From: a virus
IMG/VR virus record: IMGVR_UViG_3300020219_000012
Location: 1-64,000 of that record
Direction: 5' to 3' (one strand)
Length of the DNA stretch: 64,000 nucleotides
This document shows positions 25,110-34,125 of the stretch, piece by piece (the stretch's first letter is position 1; each line of letters starts with the position of its first letter). Made by a program: the position numbers and the translations under genes. The notes under the pieces are model-generated. The model had not been told where the DNA came from. It saw nothing but the letters and a program-made list of their open reading frames with translations, and did not search any database.

Positions 25110-26687
25110 ATGAGTCTTCATAATGTTCGCGTGCCACCCGACTCGTCGGGAAAGCGGGTGCTTCAGCAGGCCCTGATCGAGATCAGCTACGGCAGTGGCA
25201 CAGCGCCGTTCGTGACCGGCGACCGCATCCTCTGCGCCAGTTCGGCCATCGCCGGGGTGGTCGTCCAGGTGGATGGGGGTACCTTGACCGGCACCATCAC
25301 GGTCAACCTGGACGATGACAGTCCATCGACAGAGACCCTGGGCGAGGCCATCGAGGTTGCGTCGATCTCTCGCGCCTTGCTCACATTGGCGACCCCTTAC
25401 TTCGTCCAGAGCGTCGTAAACGTCAGCGCTGCCAATGCCCTGAACGGGCAGATTATCAACGATTACGGAGCCTCACTGGTCGCCTTCGCTGAGGGTCAGC
25501 CCACGCTGACGGCTGATGGCGGCATGCGAACGGGGACTGCGTTTCAGCTGGGGCGGTACTCGTTTATCGATAGCTCGAATCCGCTGGACCTGTGGTCCGA
25601 TGTGGCCGGAACGGGTGCGACGACTCACGCTCCGGTATCCTCAACCATGCTTCTGCAGGTAGGGAGCGATAGCGGCGCTCGCGCCAACCTGACCACGGTC
25701 AGGTATCACTCCTATCTGCCGGGCGTTAGCCAGGCCGGCCTGTTCTCGCTCGTCCTGGGCGATTCCGGTAAAGCTGGCAACGTGCGCGAATGGGGATACG
25801 GCGACAACCTCAACGGCCTGTTCTGGACGATGAACGGAACGGATCTGGGGGTTACGGTGCGGTCGGACACTTCCGGAGCCCCTGTCGACACGTTCACGCC
25901 CAGGGCGGACTGGAACGGAGATCCACTCGACGGGACCGGTCAGTCGAGGTTCGTGCTGGACGTTTCCAAGAGGAACATTTTCTGGATCGACTTTCTCTGG
26001 CTTGGCAGCGGTGCCGTTCGATTCGGGGTGTACGACGGTCACGGGCGGAGGTTGGTGGCGCACACAGCCGAACACGTCGGCGTTGGCGTGTTGCCATATA
26101 TGTCCACGGCCACCCTCCCGCTAATGGTCTCAAATCGGAACACGGCGGCCACGGCTTCAACTACCGAGCTGCGACTGATCTGCATGTCCGTGGAGGCAGG
26201 CAATCGCCACGACTACGTCTACGATCATTTCTCGGACATCCAGGGGTCGACCCTTAAGACCATTACCACCGAGACTCCGGTGCTTAGCATCCGTCCGAAG
26301 ACGACGGTCAGTGGCAAGGTTAATAGAATTCAGGTGGTGCTGGATACGGTCTCCGTCCTGGTCATCGGCGGACCCGTGCGGGTGGATTTTTTGTACGGCG
26401 TACTGGCGATGACCGGGGCCGTCTGGAGCCCGGGCGAGGGCAGCATGGAGTATGACGTCGACGCCTCGGCCGTCACCGACTACACCCGAAAGTCGATCTC
26501 ACTGATTCTAGCCCCCGGTGCTCACAACATCGAGATGCTCAAGTACATCGCGCCTACCCAGTCCGCCATTGGACTTCACCCGGATGGCGTTACCGCCCCG
26601 GTCGTGAGCTGCGTCTTGACCAAGCTGGTACCGGCCGACACCGTCACGGCATTGGCCGGACTCACCCACCGCGAACATCGAATCTAG
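25110..26687 (+). CDS. Tail/fibre protein C
   Basis: 525 residues, 12 bases after the previous gene. Beta-rich with a central region of LFSLVLGDSGKAGNVREWGY and RNIFWIDFLWLGSGAVRFGV, which looks like a concanavalin-like/jelly-roll phage structural fold seen in tail proteins. The C-terminus contains APGAHNIEMLKYIAPT. It is the third of a series of large beta proteins followed by a small conserved tail gene. Receptor-binding or baseplate function is inference. Confidence 0.5.
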   Translation: MSLHNVRVPPDSSGKRVLQQALIEISYGSGTAPFVTGDRILCASSAIAGVVVQVDGGTLTGTITVNLDDDSPSTETLGEAIEVASISRALLTLATPYFVQSVVNVSAANALNGQIINDYGASLVAFAEGQPTLTADGGMRTGTAFQLGRYSFIDSSNPLDLWSDVAGTGATTHAPVSSTMLLQVGSDSGARANLTTVRYHSYLPGVSQAGLFSLVLGDSGKAGNVREWGYGDNLNGLFWTMNGTDLGVTVRSDTSGAPVDTFTPRADWNGDPLDGTGQSRFVLDVSKRNIFWIDFLWLGSGAVRFGVYDGHGRRLVAHTAEHVGVGVLPYMSTATLPLMVSNRNTAATASTTELRLICMSVEAGNRHDYVYDHFSDIQGSTLKTITTETPVLSIRPKTTVSGKVNRIQVVLDTVSVLVIGGPVRVDFLYGVLAMTGAVWSPGEGSMEYDVDASAVTDYTRKSISLILAPGAHNIEMLKYIAPTQSAIGLHPDGVTAPVVSCVLTKLVPADTVTALAGLTHREHRI

Positions 26688-26690
26688 GCG

Positions 26691-27224
26691 ATGCTGACGT
26701 CCGTCTACAGTGGCGCCTGGGACTACTGGGAGCTTCGTCACAAAGTGACTTTCGATCCCGAGCTGAAGCTCATCGTTATTAACGACGGCGTGGGCGAGAT
26801 CGATGTGCAGATCGATCTTTACTCCGACTCGAAGGAGTGGCTGCTGGTTGATGACAACGGCAGGTACGCCCCGCCGATGCGATCCGTTGGTGGCGATCCA
26901 CTTCCGGGTGGAAATCCACTGGGGCGAACATTCTTCCTGATCAACGGATGGCGCATCCTGCTGGGCCACGCCGTCGTGTTCACGGGGAACCTCTATTCCG
27001 AGAACTTCGCCAGCCCCTACCTTGTCGCCGCCGGCGTGCAGCTCGCCTCCGAGCAGCGGTCGAATCTGGTCGACGTGGCCCAGGCAACCATCGAGCCAAG
27101 CGACCTGGCCGGCCTGTCAGACGACATCTCTGCTGCCGTCTGGCAGTACACGCTTGGCGGGGCCACTGCCGAGGACCGCCTGCGACGAGCCCTGACCCTC
27201 GCGCAGTTCCTTGCCCTCAAGTAG
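26691..27224 (+). CDS. Conserved tail-fibre-associated protein
   Basis: 177 residues. The middle (KLIVINDGVGEIDVQIDLYS, KEWLLVDDNGRYAPPMRSVG, FFLINGWRILLG, GNLYSE) matches the pattern of a family I have seen beside tail-fibre genes in many tailed phages. The C-terminal 50 residues are helical. It closes the plus-strand fibre operon and is convergent with the next minus-strand gene with a 5-base gap. Exact role unknown. Confidence 0.6.
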   Translation: MLTSVYSGAWDYWELRHKVTFDPELKLIVINDGVGEIDVQIDLYSDSKEWLLVDDNGRYAPPMRSVGGDPLPGGNPLGRTFFLINGWRILLGHAVVFTGNLYSENFASPYLVAAGVQLASEQRSNLVDVAQATIEPSDLAGLSDDISAAVWQYTLGGATAEDRLRRALTLAQFLALK

Positions 27225-27229
27225 CGCGG

Positions 27230-27688
27230 TCAATCCGGGTAGCCCGGTCCAAACCGATGCCTCAGTGCCTGCAGGATCGAACCGCCGGCTGCGCCGCTGA
27301 AAACGTCAGAGCCAAGATCTGCATATGACATGACCGGGGCTCGATTCAATTTATGACCGAAGCTGCGCCCCAGAAACGGCCCAGTTTTAAGTTCCTTCGT
27401 CAGCTTGCGCTTGGACTGGCGGCCCACCGCATTGGCAACAGCCTTCATCACGCTCCGGTTGTGTACAAACCGTCCCAGGCTACGAGATAGTACGGTCATC
27501 ACGGGGGCGATGACCGCACCGAAGGCGATCGAGCGAGCGTAGTTTTTACCATGGCTGGTAGATGACGAAACGATCCTGTCGACCGTGTCGTCTCCATCGG
27601 AGGAAAGAACAGATTGCCTGATCAGGGCTGGGTTCGCCGCCCCGACCTTCATGAGCTCGTCCGAGAACGCGGCAAGGAATGGTCGCAT
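27230..27688 (-). CDS. Tagged putative virion protein, small
   Basis: 152 residues beginning MRPFLAAFSDELMKVGAANP, one of the clearest copies of the F-x-x-E-L-x-K-x-A/G tag. Central hydrophobic stretch (SIAFGAVIAPVMTVLSRSLG) followed by a basic region. It is one of few tag-bearing genes on the minus strand. Function unknown; packaged or processed with the head is inferred from the tag alone. Confidence 0.55.
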   Translation of the reverse strand: MRPFLAAFSDELMKVGAANPALIRQSVLSSDGDDTVDRIVSSSTSHGKNYARSIAFGAVIAPVMTVLSRSLGRFVHNRSVMKAVANAVGRQSKRKLTKELKTGPFLGRSFGHKLNRAPVMSYADLGSDVFSGAAGGSILQALRHRFGPGYPD

Positions 27689-27705
27689 CGAACTTCAGTC
27701 TACCT

Positions 27706-27727
27706 AAAAAACAGCGCGCCAGCGCTG
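27706..27727 (-). terminator. Intrinsic terminator (minus strand)
   Basis: Read on the minus strand: CAGCGC-TGGC-GCGCTG followed by TTTTTT. It lies nine bases beyond the end of the 27736-28170 gene and stops that operon before the tagged gene. Confidence 0.75.
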
Positions 27728-27735
27728 CTGTCGGA

Positions 27736-28170
27736 CTAGCAGATGAAGAGTTTAGGGATGCCGCTCTCGGCGAGAGTCTTGCGGATCATCTCGACAAGGG
27801 AGAATGCCCCCTCGAGCTCTCGATTCGCCGCCGCCACCGCGTCGTCGGCCATCTTGCTGGCGTTGCGGGCGGTGACAGAGTCCCCCATGCCGGCCGCCAC
27901 CTCGGACTGCAATGTGAACCTGCCCAGACTCTGCAGATGGTCGGCCGCATCCCGCATGGCCGACTGGGCAAGGTCACGCCCTGCCGCCATCCTGCGGCGC
28001 CCAACGACAAGCCGCTGCATGTGCGTGCCGCTCAGCATCGCTGCATCGAGCTCTACCAGATCCAGTGTCAGCTCGGAGGTTTTCTCGAACTTTTCGACAT
28101 CCTTCAGCAGGGCTCTAAGCTCTCGTCCGAGACTCTCATACATATCAATCAGGGCTTCGTAGGTGGACAT
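27736..28170 (-). CDS. Helical protein of unknown function
   Basis: 144 residues, AGGAGG-like site (AAAGGAGGC) upstream of the ATG. Almost entirely helical, rich in Ala, Glu, Arg and Met, with heptad-like patterns (YESLGRELRALLKDVEKFEK), so an oligomeric coiled-coil protein is likely. Second gene of a two-gene minus-strand operon that ends at a terminator. No family recognised. Confidence 0.6.
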   Translation of the reverse strand: MSTYEALIDMYESLGRELRALLKDVEKFEKTSELTLDLVELDAAMLSGTHMQRLVVGRRRMAAGRDLAQSAMRDAADHLQSLGRFTLQSEVAAGMGDSVTARNASKMADDAVAAANRELEGAFSLVEMIRKTLAESGIPKLFIC

Positions 28171-28194
28171 CGTGAAGCCTCCTTTCTGATCTAC

Positions 28195-28848
28195 TTATGC
28201 CTGGATCGAGATCTCCGCAGCGAGTGGGCGAGCGATGGAGCCAGAGCCGCCAACACCGGAAGACAGTGTCTCGAATAGTTGAAGCAGTGCTTCGCCAACC
28301 TTTGACCCATCGGTCCAGGTTGCACCGAAGGCGAGCATGGTCTCGTCCATGAAGAAGGGATCGCCATTACGGGAGGCGTTCAGCACTACCGGCCCAGCCA
28401 GACGCCATCGCTTGTGCTGCTTGTCGCCACCCCAGTAGTCGACGGCGCCGTACACGGCACCGACCGGCATGTCGCCAACCACTCGGACCTTGTCATCCTC
28501 GATGAGGTAACCGCGGGCACGGAAGTAGCCCATGTCGGTCGGACCCAGGCGACCGTTCGACATGGCTGCCTGGTACAGGGCTCCACCCTCAGGGACGATC
28601 TTTCGATCGAAAGCGACGTGGACGATCGTTCGCAGCGGGGAGCCGTCGAAGCTGGGGGCGATCCTCTGTGCGAGTCCAAAGGCCAGTGCCGATATATCGG
28701 GCGGCTGTCCGCCGCAGGCATTGGCTTGCTCGATTAGACCCTTCCAGATCTTCGTCTGGTCGTATTTGCCTGGGCGTGCTGCAGGCGTCGCACCGGCGAC
28801 GGCCGCGAACGCCGATAGGTCTCCGCCGCAGTGGGGGCAGAACTTCAT
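28195..28848 (-). CDS. Zinc-ribbon protein of unknown function
   Basis: 217 residues; AAGGAG precedes the ATG. The N-terminus MKFCPHCGGDL is half of a zinc ribbon. The rest is alpha/beta with IVHVAFDRKIVPEGG and GYFRARGYLIEDDKVRVVG. It is divergent from the plus-strand head operon. Its stop lies in the sequence CCAGGCATAAG (minus strand), a partial match to the repeated motif. No family recognised. Confidence 0.6.
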   Translation of the reverse strand: MKFCPHCGGDLSAFAAVAGATPAARPGKYDQTKIWKGLIEQANACGGQPPDISALAFGLAQRIAPSFDGSPLRTIVHVAFDRKIVPEGGALYQAAMSNGRLGPTDMGYFRARGYLIEDDKVRVVGDMPVGAVYGAVDYWGGDKQHKRWRLAGPVVLNASRNGDPFFMDETMLAFGATWTDGSKVGEALLQLFETLSSGVGGSGSIARPLAAEISIQA

Positions 28849-28879
28849 CTGATTCTCCTTTTGCTGTATTTCCCGTCGC

Positions 28880-28906
28880 TTGACCCGGTTCGGGATAGCT
28901 TATACT
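28880..28906 (+). promoter_or_regulatory. Sigma-70-like promoter for the head operon
   Basis: TTGACC (28880-28885), 15-base spacer, TATACT (28901-28906), in the 93-base divergent interval, 35 bases before the ATG at 28942. The best host-type promoter in the window by match to TTGACA/TATAAT, though the spacer is short. Drives the long plus-strand head and tail block. Confidence 0.55.
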
Positions 28907-28941
28907 TTCGACAACGCGCCAGGCGCAACGAGGGCAACCCG

Positions 28942-29886
28942 ATGAACAGCCACTTCCAGTATTTGCTTGGTGGGTCGCAGCAGACCAAGGTCGCGTCCGA
29001 GCAGCTCGAGTTGCTAGGAAGGACCGCCGCCCGTCGCTACCTCCATGAGAGCGCGCCCTTGAACTCGTCCATCAAGAAGATGGCTGAGGAAAACGAGCTC
29101 AATCCCAATCAGATCGAGCGGGTCTGCGAGATCGCCAACATCGCCACGCACCAGGGTCTCTGGGCGAAGACGGCGCAGAAGGAGAGCATCGCCTTCGATC
29201 TGGCAGACGCCAAAACCATCGTGCGCGTAGGCGGAGGAGCTGCCGCGGCCCCGTGCGGCGAGTGCAGCACGCCCAAGCCGCCGGTCGTGTCGTGCGGAGA
29301 CTCGGACTACATGGGGCCGCCGAAGGGGATTCCCTCGGCCGGCCCGACGATGTCGTCGCTAATGGGTGTAGATCCGTCGCAGGTTCACAACGGACTAGGC
29401 GCCGAGCCTGACCGCAAGCGAATCATCATCGTTATCCAGAAGCACGCAGAGGCGCGCAAGACGCTCGCCGGCCAGCTCGTCTACAAGGGCATGGAGCTCG
29501 AGTCGCTCGAGAAGAAGGCGTTCGAGACCGTCAAGCAATGCGTACTGGGCGGCGATAGCATTGCCCACATCTACCAGGCCGCCGCCGGCATGGGCCTCGG
29601 CAAGATCGCCGAAGAGTACCTCCCAGAGTTCGAAGATCGGCTCATCGAGTCGGTCCATGGCCACATCCATCGCCGCCTCGTCAAAGAGGCTATCGGACGG
29701 GCCCCCGAGGATCTCATCAGCTCCGACATGGGAAACACGACCGTGATCAACGGCGCCCACCCTGTCATGATCTCGCTGGATACGATCCAGAGGAAGACCG
29801 GCGAGATCAAGAACGGACTCCACAACCTCCTGCGCATCGACGACGAGATCAAGGTCTTCAGCCAGCGCATGCGTGAGCTGTCGTGA
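28942..29886 (+). CDS. Putative virion structural protein, head operon first gene
   Basis: 314 residues. I chose the ATG at 28942 because it lies after the promoter and begins MNSHFQYLLGGSQQTKVASEQ. An upstream in-frame ATG (28831) would lie inside the opposite gene and the promoter. Helical N-terminal domain with SSIKKMAEENELNPNQIERV and TKVAS, a flexible Cys/Pro middle (CGECSTPKPP), and a helical C-terminal domain. The pattern is one I have seen in other large phages next to prohead protease and tagged proteins, without a known role. Confidence 0.65.
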   Translation: MNSHFQYLLGGSQQTKVASEQLELLGRTAARRYLHESAPLNSSIKKMAEENELNPNQIERVCEIANIATHQGLWAKTAQKESIAFDLADAKTIVRVGGGAAAAPCGECSTPKPPVVSCGDSDYMGPPKGIPSAGPTMSSLMGVDPSQVHNGLGAEPDRKRIIIVIQKHAEARKTLAGQLVYKGMELESLEKKAFETVKQCVLGGDSIAHIYQAAAGMGLGKIAEEYLPEFEDRLIESVHGHIHRRLVKEAIGRAPEDLISSDMGNTTVINGAHPVMISLDTIQRKTGEIKNGLHNLLRIDDEIKVFSQRMRELS

Positions 29887-30290
29887 ATCATCGAACGGTT
29901 GGCTTTGCCAGCGAGCTCATCAAGATGGGCGGTCTACTCAGCGGCATCATGTCCAGCGGCGGCGGACTCCTGAAGAAGACCGTCGGCCTAGCCGCTCGTA
30001 ATCCGATGAAGGCGCTTGGGGTCGGCATGATCGTCGCGCCCACGGTCATGGCTGCCAGCAGCGCCTATAAGGGCGGCATGCAGCCTGGGGAGAAGGGGCG
30101 CTACCTGGCCGCGGGGCGCGACGGGTCCGGGCGCATCCGTGCAAGCGATGCCGCCTATACGAACTACCACGAGCTGTTCGATCACAAGCCGACGCCAAAG
30201 CAGGTTCGGGCGCTCAGCAAGAATCACAAGCCCGAGATGTTCAACCGCGTGAAGCATGCGCTTACGCCGACCGGCCCCAAGGAGAAGTGA
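29883..30290 (+). CDS. Tagged small membrane-associated virion protein
   Basis: 135 residues, GTG start overlapping the previous stop (GTGA). It begins with the tag variant VGFASELIKMGGLLSG, then a hydrophobic segment (MKALGVGMIVAPTVMAA, about 40-56) and a basic C-terminal half. Coupled to both neighbours. Function unknown. Confidence 0.6.
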   Translation: MNHRTVGFASELIKMGGLLSGIMSSGGGLLKKTVGLAARNPMKALGVGMIVAPTVMAASSAYKGGMQPGEKGRYLAAGRDGSGRIRASDAAYTNYHELFDHKPTPKQVRALSKNHKPEMFNRVKHALTPTGPKEK

Positions 30291-30291
30291 G

Positions 30292-30912
30292 ATGCCACTC
30301 AGCTCGGTAGAACTAGCAAGACGTTGCCATGAGCGAGGGATCCTCTCCAAGGAGGCGATGGACGATGTCCTGCGCGTTCGCTCCAAGCTGATCAAGGAGG
30401 CCCTCGCAGAGAAGGCGGCAAGCTGGGCCGGTGGACTCGGCAAGACGATCAAGGACGGAGCCATCGGATGGAGGGATGCGGCGGGGCACATCGGCAAGAT
30501 GGTCGCCCTCGGCGGGGCGCTCGCCGTCGGGGGCGCAGGGGTCAGCGGACTGATGCGTCACAGCCGTGACAAGTCCGCCATGCGGGACATCGAGAGCTCG
30601 TACAAGCAGATGTTTCACGAGACGCCCGGCCTCGACCAGATGGACAAGGCGAAGATCGTCCGCCACTTCGGCGTGCTCGCTCGCTACGCACCCTCAATCG
30701 CCGCCGACCCGACCGTCGCCGGCGCCTGGGTCAAGAGCACGATCCAGATGGGCCACGTGGACGCCGACCTGGTCGGCAAGCTGAGCACCACGCAGTCCAT
30801 CATCGATCGGCACAATGAAGGTCGCACACTCTTCCAGCCCGGCGCGTTCACGGCCGGGATCAGTGTCGCCAAGGCAGCTCTGGGTAAGCCGCAAACCTCT
30901 GACAACGGCTAG
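30292..30912 (+). CDS. Membrane-associated virion-region protein, unknown
   Basis: 206 residues from the ATG at 30292, which follows AAGGAGAAG; an in-frame start 36 bases earlier would overlap the preceding gene. The first 50 residues are helical with LIKEALAEKAASWAGG, which fits the broader K-x-A motif. A Gly/Ala hydrophobic segment (about 69-85) follows, then a soluble helical domain with IVRHFGVLARYAPSIAADP. Similar helical proteins occur in the structural modules of other large phages; role not known. Confidence 0.6.
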   Translation: MPLSSVELARRCHERGILSKEAMDDVLRVRSKLIKEALAEKAASWAGGLGKTIKDGAIGWRDAAGHIGKMVALGGALAVGGAGVSGLMRHSRDKSAMRDIESSYKQMFHETPGLDQMDKAKIVRHFGVLARYAPSIAADPTVAGAWVKSTIQMGHVDADLVGKLSTTQSIIDRHNEGRTLFQPGAFTAGISVAKAALGKPQTSDNG

Positions 30913-30921
30913 GGCTGCATC

Positions 30922-32406
30922 GTGCTCAGGCCCGATCCGCTTAACTGGTTCGCCCACGAGAAGGTGGCGAGTGACGTTGATCCGGGTAAGCCGTATCAAA
31001 TCACGAGCGACATCTCGCGCGACGCGATGGACCCGGGGGAGCGCGCCCTGGCCGGAGTGCTTAGCGTTGCCGGATCGCTGAGCGCAAAGTTAGCTCCGAT
31101 GGTCGGCCGAGCCATCGGCAGCAACTCCCTGGACAAGGCGTCCGTCCCTTGGGATGTGGCGCCAATCCGTGGCGTCGGGTCCATCGACGAAGCCCTGGAC
31201 GTCATGCACGACCGCAAGGCTCGGCCGGTCCGCCAGACCGGTCAGGTCATGGGCTTGTTCGATATCAAGCAACGTCACCCGGGCGTGCGCCGCGGTGACG
31301 AGGCTGCTGCCAAGCACCTTTTCGGCCGCTTCGAAAACCTCGACGACCTGCGGACGACCGTTGATTCGTTCATTGACAAGCACGACCTCAAAGCCAAGGG
31401 CGTGCGACTCAACATCCAGAACGGCCCGCTCTCCGGTCTTAGCGGCGGCGCCTATCACCCGGCAACCAAGGAAGTCTACCTGCCGCGCGTCGGCAAGGAG
31501 GTCGTCCTTCACGAGCTCGGCCACGCCGCCGACTACTCCACTCGCATCGGTCGCGTGCGAGCCTTTGCCGAGCCGGCCCTCGAGCGCGGCGTGATGATGG
31601 CACTGCCGATCGCCCTCGCGGCCGGAGACCACATCAAGGAAATGATCCCCGGCACCGTGGATGACAGGGCGATCTCGTTCATGCAGGACCATGCGCCCGG
31701 GATCATGGCCGCCACGTTGACGGCGACCACCCTCTACCCAGAAGCCAAGGCGTCCATCTCGGCTATTCGCCACATCCGCGACCTGGAGCGAGCAGGACGG
31801 CAGCCGGCTGGAGCGACCGTGAAGGCGTTCAAGCGACTGTCTCCTCTGTTTGGGTCGTATCTACTGGGGGCTGTGCCCGCCGTCGTGGGCATGGCCCTGG
31901 CCAAGAAGTACATGAACCAGGCGCGCGATGAGAAGCGAGAGCTTCAGGAGAACGCAGCCATCCAGTTCGAAGAGTTGGAGAAATCGGCCGCCGGATTTCT
32001 GACCGGAGTCCGGCAGGTCGGCGACGTCGCCAAGCAGATCGCCATCGGCACCCGCGACCTGATGACTCACCCCCACACCCTTCGTCGCTTGGGGCGAGCC
32101 GCGAAGGAGGTCGGTGGTTCACCGGAGTTCATCCGCGGTGCCCTCGGGGCCGCGATCCCGGCCACGCTCGGCGCGCTCTATATCTACGGGACGCCGGGCG
32201 GCAAAGAAGTCAGCTCGCGCATGCATCCAGATGTCCAGTCGCACTTGCTCAGGCATAAAGGCAGCTCCATCGGGCCGGCGGCCATCAAGGACGAGAAGTG
32301 GCGTGGGGAGCATCCGTTTCGGTTCGCCGGCATGGTCGCTGCCGGGGCAGCCCTCTCCGGTGGCATCATGTCGCGCTTCATCCATGACCTGACCAGGGTG
32401 CTCTGA
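30922..32406 (+). CDS. Zincin-like putative metallopeptidase with internal tag
   Basis: 494 residues, GTG start. The N-terminus LNWFAHEKVASD is a tag-like sequence. The zinc motif HELGH is at residues 197-201 in VVLHELGHAADYS. A hydrophobic segment lies near 310-330. A second, internal tag FEELEKSAAG (about 349-358) precedes a C-terminal domain that looks like a separate small virion protein with its own hydrophobic segments. The arrangement suggests a precursor that is cut after the internal tag. The stop overlaps the next start (TGATG). Substrate unknown. Confidence 0.6.
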   Translation: MLRPDPLNWFAHEKVASDVDPGKPYQITSDISRDAMDPGERALAGVLSVAGSLSAKLAPMVGRAIGSNSLDKASVPWDVAPIRGVGSIDEALDVMHDRKARPVRQTGQVMGLFDIKQRHPGVRRGDEAAAKHLFGRFENLDDLRTTVDSFIDKHDLKAKGVRLNIQNGPLSGLSGGAYHPATKEVYLPRVGKEVVLHELGHAADYSTRIGRVRAFAEPALERGVMMALPIALAAGDHIKEMIPGTVDDRAISFMQDHAPGIMAATLTATTLYPEAKASISAIRHIRDLERAGRQPAGATVKAFKRLSPLFGSYLLGAVPAVVGMALAKKYMNQARDEKRELQENAAIQFEELEKSAAGFLTGVRQVGDVAKQIAIGTRDLMTHPHTLRRLGRAAKEVGGSPEFIRGALGAAIPATLGALYIYGTPGGKEVSSRMHPDVQSHLLRHKGSSIGPAAIKDEKWRGEHPFRFAGMVAAGAALSGGIMSRFIHDLTRVL

Positions 32407-33218
32407 TGTGGATGCGTGGCGTAAGGCTGCTGGGCGGGTGGACGCACCCAGAGCTTGCTGCATTGAACCGCATGCTAAGGCCGCTGCCGAGAAACTGGCT
32501 CGAGGGCAACGGGAACCTGCTTTCCATCATTCGGCGCAAGGCACTAGCCGATGCGCCGCCCGGTGCACCGGGTCATTCGAAGTACGACCCGGGGGCTCGC
32601 TCGATTGTCGTATACGACAAGGGCGTGTATCATCGCGGCCGCATCGACCAGGAGCAATTTCGGAGATCTGTATTTCATGAACTCGGTCACTCCATCCTCG
32701 AAGGGGATGATTCGATCCTTGCCCGATGGACCGCTGACACATCAAAAGATGGCTTCGTCGACGAGTACGCCAAGACCAGCCCCGCCGAAGACTTCTGCGA
32801 CACGTTCTCCGAGTTCCTGATCTTTCCTCAAAAGACCCAGCAAGTCGTCCCACGCAAGTGGCGGTTCTTGTACAACCTCATGCATCAAGCCCGGCCACAG
32901 GAGAAAACAGCCATGCCATTCCTCTACGCATTCACCCAAGAGCTCACCAAGGTCGCCGCCAGCTCCGGCGCGATGCGCGGATTCGCGAACATGGCCAAGA
33001 AGGTCATGGGATCGAACGTCGGCAAGGGAGCTCTTGCGGTCGGCGCCGGTGGCGCCGGTGGCGCGGCGCTCGGGCTAGCGAAGGGCAAGCGCTCCGGCTA
33101 CGAGCGGGGCACTGAAGACGTTTCAGTCGTCGCTACCCGCGCGCTGCAGGTCGGCCGCCAGCAGGGCGCGCAGATCGGCTACAGCTACGCCATGCAGCAG
33201 ATGAAGGCGAAGAAGTAG
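32406..33218 (+). CDS. Zincin-like protein fused in frame to a tagged small protein
   Basis: 270 residues. Residues 1-169 hold HELGH (91-95, in SVFHELGHSI) and a downstream PAEDFCDTFSEF, which would supply the third acidic zinc ligand, so the metal site looks complete. Residues 170-270 restart with MPFLYAFTQELTKVAASSGA, a full tag sequence after a methionine, followed by a Gly/Ala segment (GALAVGAGGAGGAALGLAKG) and a helical tail. A strong internal ribosome binding site precedes that methionine. The gene may therefore give both a fusion and a separate 101-residue protein, or a precursor cleaved near the tag. Confidence 0.65.
   Translation: MWMRGVRLLGGWTHPELAALNRMLRPLPRNWLEGNGNLLSIIRRKALADAPPGAPGHSKYDPGARSIVVYDKGVYHRGRIDQEQFRRSVFHELGHSILEGDDSILARWTADTSKDGFVDEYAKTSPAEDFCDTFSEFLIFPQKTQQVVPRKWRFLYNLMHQARPQEKTAMPFLYAFTQELTKVAASSGAMRGFANMAKKVMGSNVGKGALAVGAGGAGGAALGLAKGKRSGYERGTEDVSVVATRALQVGRQQGAQIGYSYAMQQMKAKK
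32899..32915 (+). promoter_or_regulatory. Internal ribosome binding site and in-frame start
   Basis: AGGAG at 32899-32903, nine bases before an in-frame ATG at 32913 inside the HExxH gene. Initiation here would give a 101-residue product that begins with the tag. Whether it is used cannot be seen. Confidence 0.55.
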
Positions 33219-33222
33219 CGCA

Positions 33223-34074
33223 ATGACCAGGAAGCCCGAAGGACGCTTCTTCCGCGACCTCGACGGCCGTGACGACGGCATGTTCATGGGCAAGGCTGCC
33301 AGCCAGCCGGTGCCGATCGTCAACGCGTCCGGGGGCAAGGGCGACAAGTCAGATCAGTCGTCGAAGCTCAACGTCGGCGCTACTGGTGCGCCGGTAGGCG
33401 GCAGCGGCTTCGGTGGCCAGGGCATGGGCGGCGGAATGTACGGCACCGGCAAGGGTGTCGCCAAGAAGGCGGGGGCCGCTCCTTCCGACTGGGATGCCGA
33501 TACCAGCCTGCCGACCGGCTTCCATCGTCCAGCCTCCGAGCAGCCGAACGAGCTCGAGTCTGGCGGCGAGCGATTTCATGACACGAGCGACGGCACCGTG
33601 GCCCAACCAAGCAACCGCCACCGCCACGGTCTAGTGGAGGGTGGAGCCATGACGATGCGAGCCACTTCCAGCTCTCAGATGGGCAAGCACGCCTCTGCGC
33701 CAAGGTTCCTGGGCACGTCGTACGGAATCGAGAAGAGCGCCTTTGCTAGCGGACCTGAGCCAGGCAAGGCGAAGGGTAGCGAATGGGTTGGCCGGCGCGC
33801 GGACGAGTTCACTGGCAGCCTACGCAACGCGGCCGGTGGCGTCGGAGACTTTCTTGACTCTGGCGTCAAGGCAGTCACTCGCAGCCCCGTCGGCGCAACG
33901 CTCGCCACGCTCCTTGCGGCGCGCATGGGCCTCGGCGGAATCAAGAGGATCGGCCGCCTTGCCAAGGGCAAGCCGCCGACTCCGCCACCGTCGGCGGCAT
34001 CGGGCTTCGTTGGAAAGCTCAGGGCTGCCGCCGGGCGCGCAGTCCTCAACGCTCGCAACTTCGTGACCAAGTAA
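33223..34074 (+). CDS. Gly-rich putative virion protein
   Basis: 283 residues. N-terminal half is Gly/Ser/Pro-rich and disordered (GGQGMGGGMYGTGKG). It carries FMGKAASQPV and, near residue 167, GIEKSAFASGP, both of the hydrophobic-x-K-x-A type. The C-terminal half has RADEFTGSLRNAAGG, an Ala/Leu stretch (VGATLATLLAARMGLGG) and a basic end. No family recognised. Processing at the GIEKSA site would release a C-terminal fragment of about 115 residues; this is speculation. Confidence 0.55.
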   Translation: MTRKPEGRFFRDLDGRDDGMFMGKAASQPVPIVNASGGKGDKSDQSSKLNVGATGAPVGGSGFGGQGMGGGMYGTGKGVAKKAGAAPSDWDADTSLPTGFHRPASEQPNELESGGERFHDTSDGTVAQPSNRHRHGLVEGGAMTMRATSSSQMGKHASAPRFLGTSYGIEKSAFASGPEPGKAKGSEWVGRRADEFTGSLRNAAGGVGDFLDSGVKAVTRSPVGATLATLLAARMGLGGIKRIGRLAKGKPPTPPPSAASGFVGKLRAAAGRAVLNARNFVTK

Positions 34075-34125
34075 ACTTTCTCGAACTCAGATATAACCAG
34101 CAGAGCCACAAAGGACGAAAGACAC

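Noticed and set aside
28193-28204. CTTATGCCTGG resembles the repeated motif
   Set aside because: Only the first eight bases agree. It is at the end of a coding frame (GCATAA). Could be a degenerate copy but cannot be counted.
34071-34125. GATATAACC as a promoter before the 34126 gene
   Set aside because: TATAAC is a fair -10, but there is no -35 at 15-18 bases.
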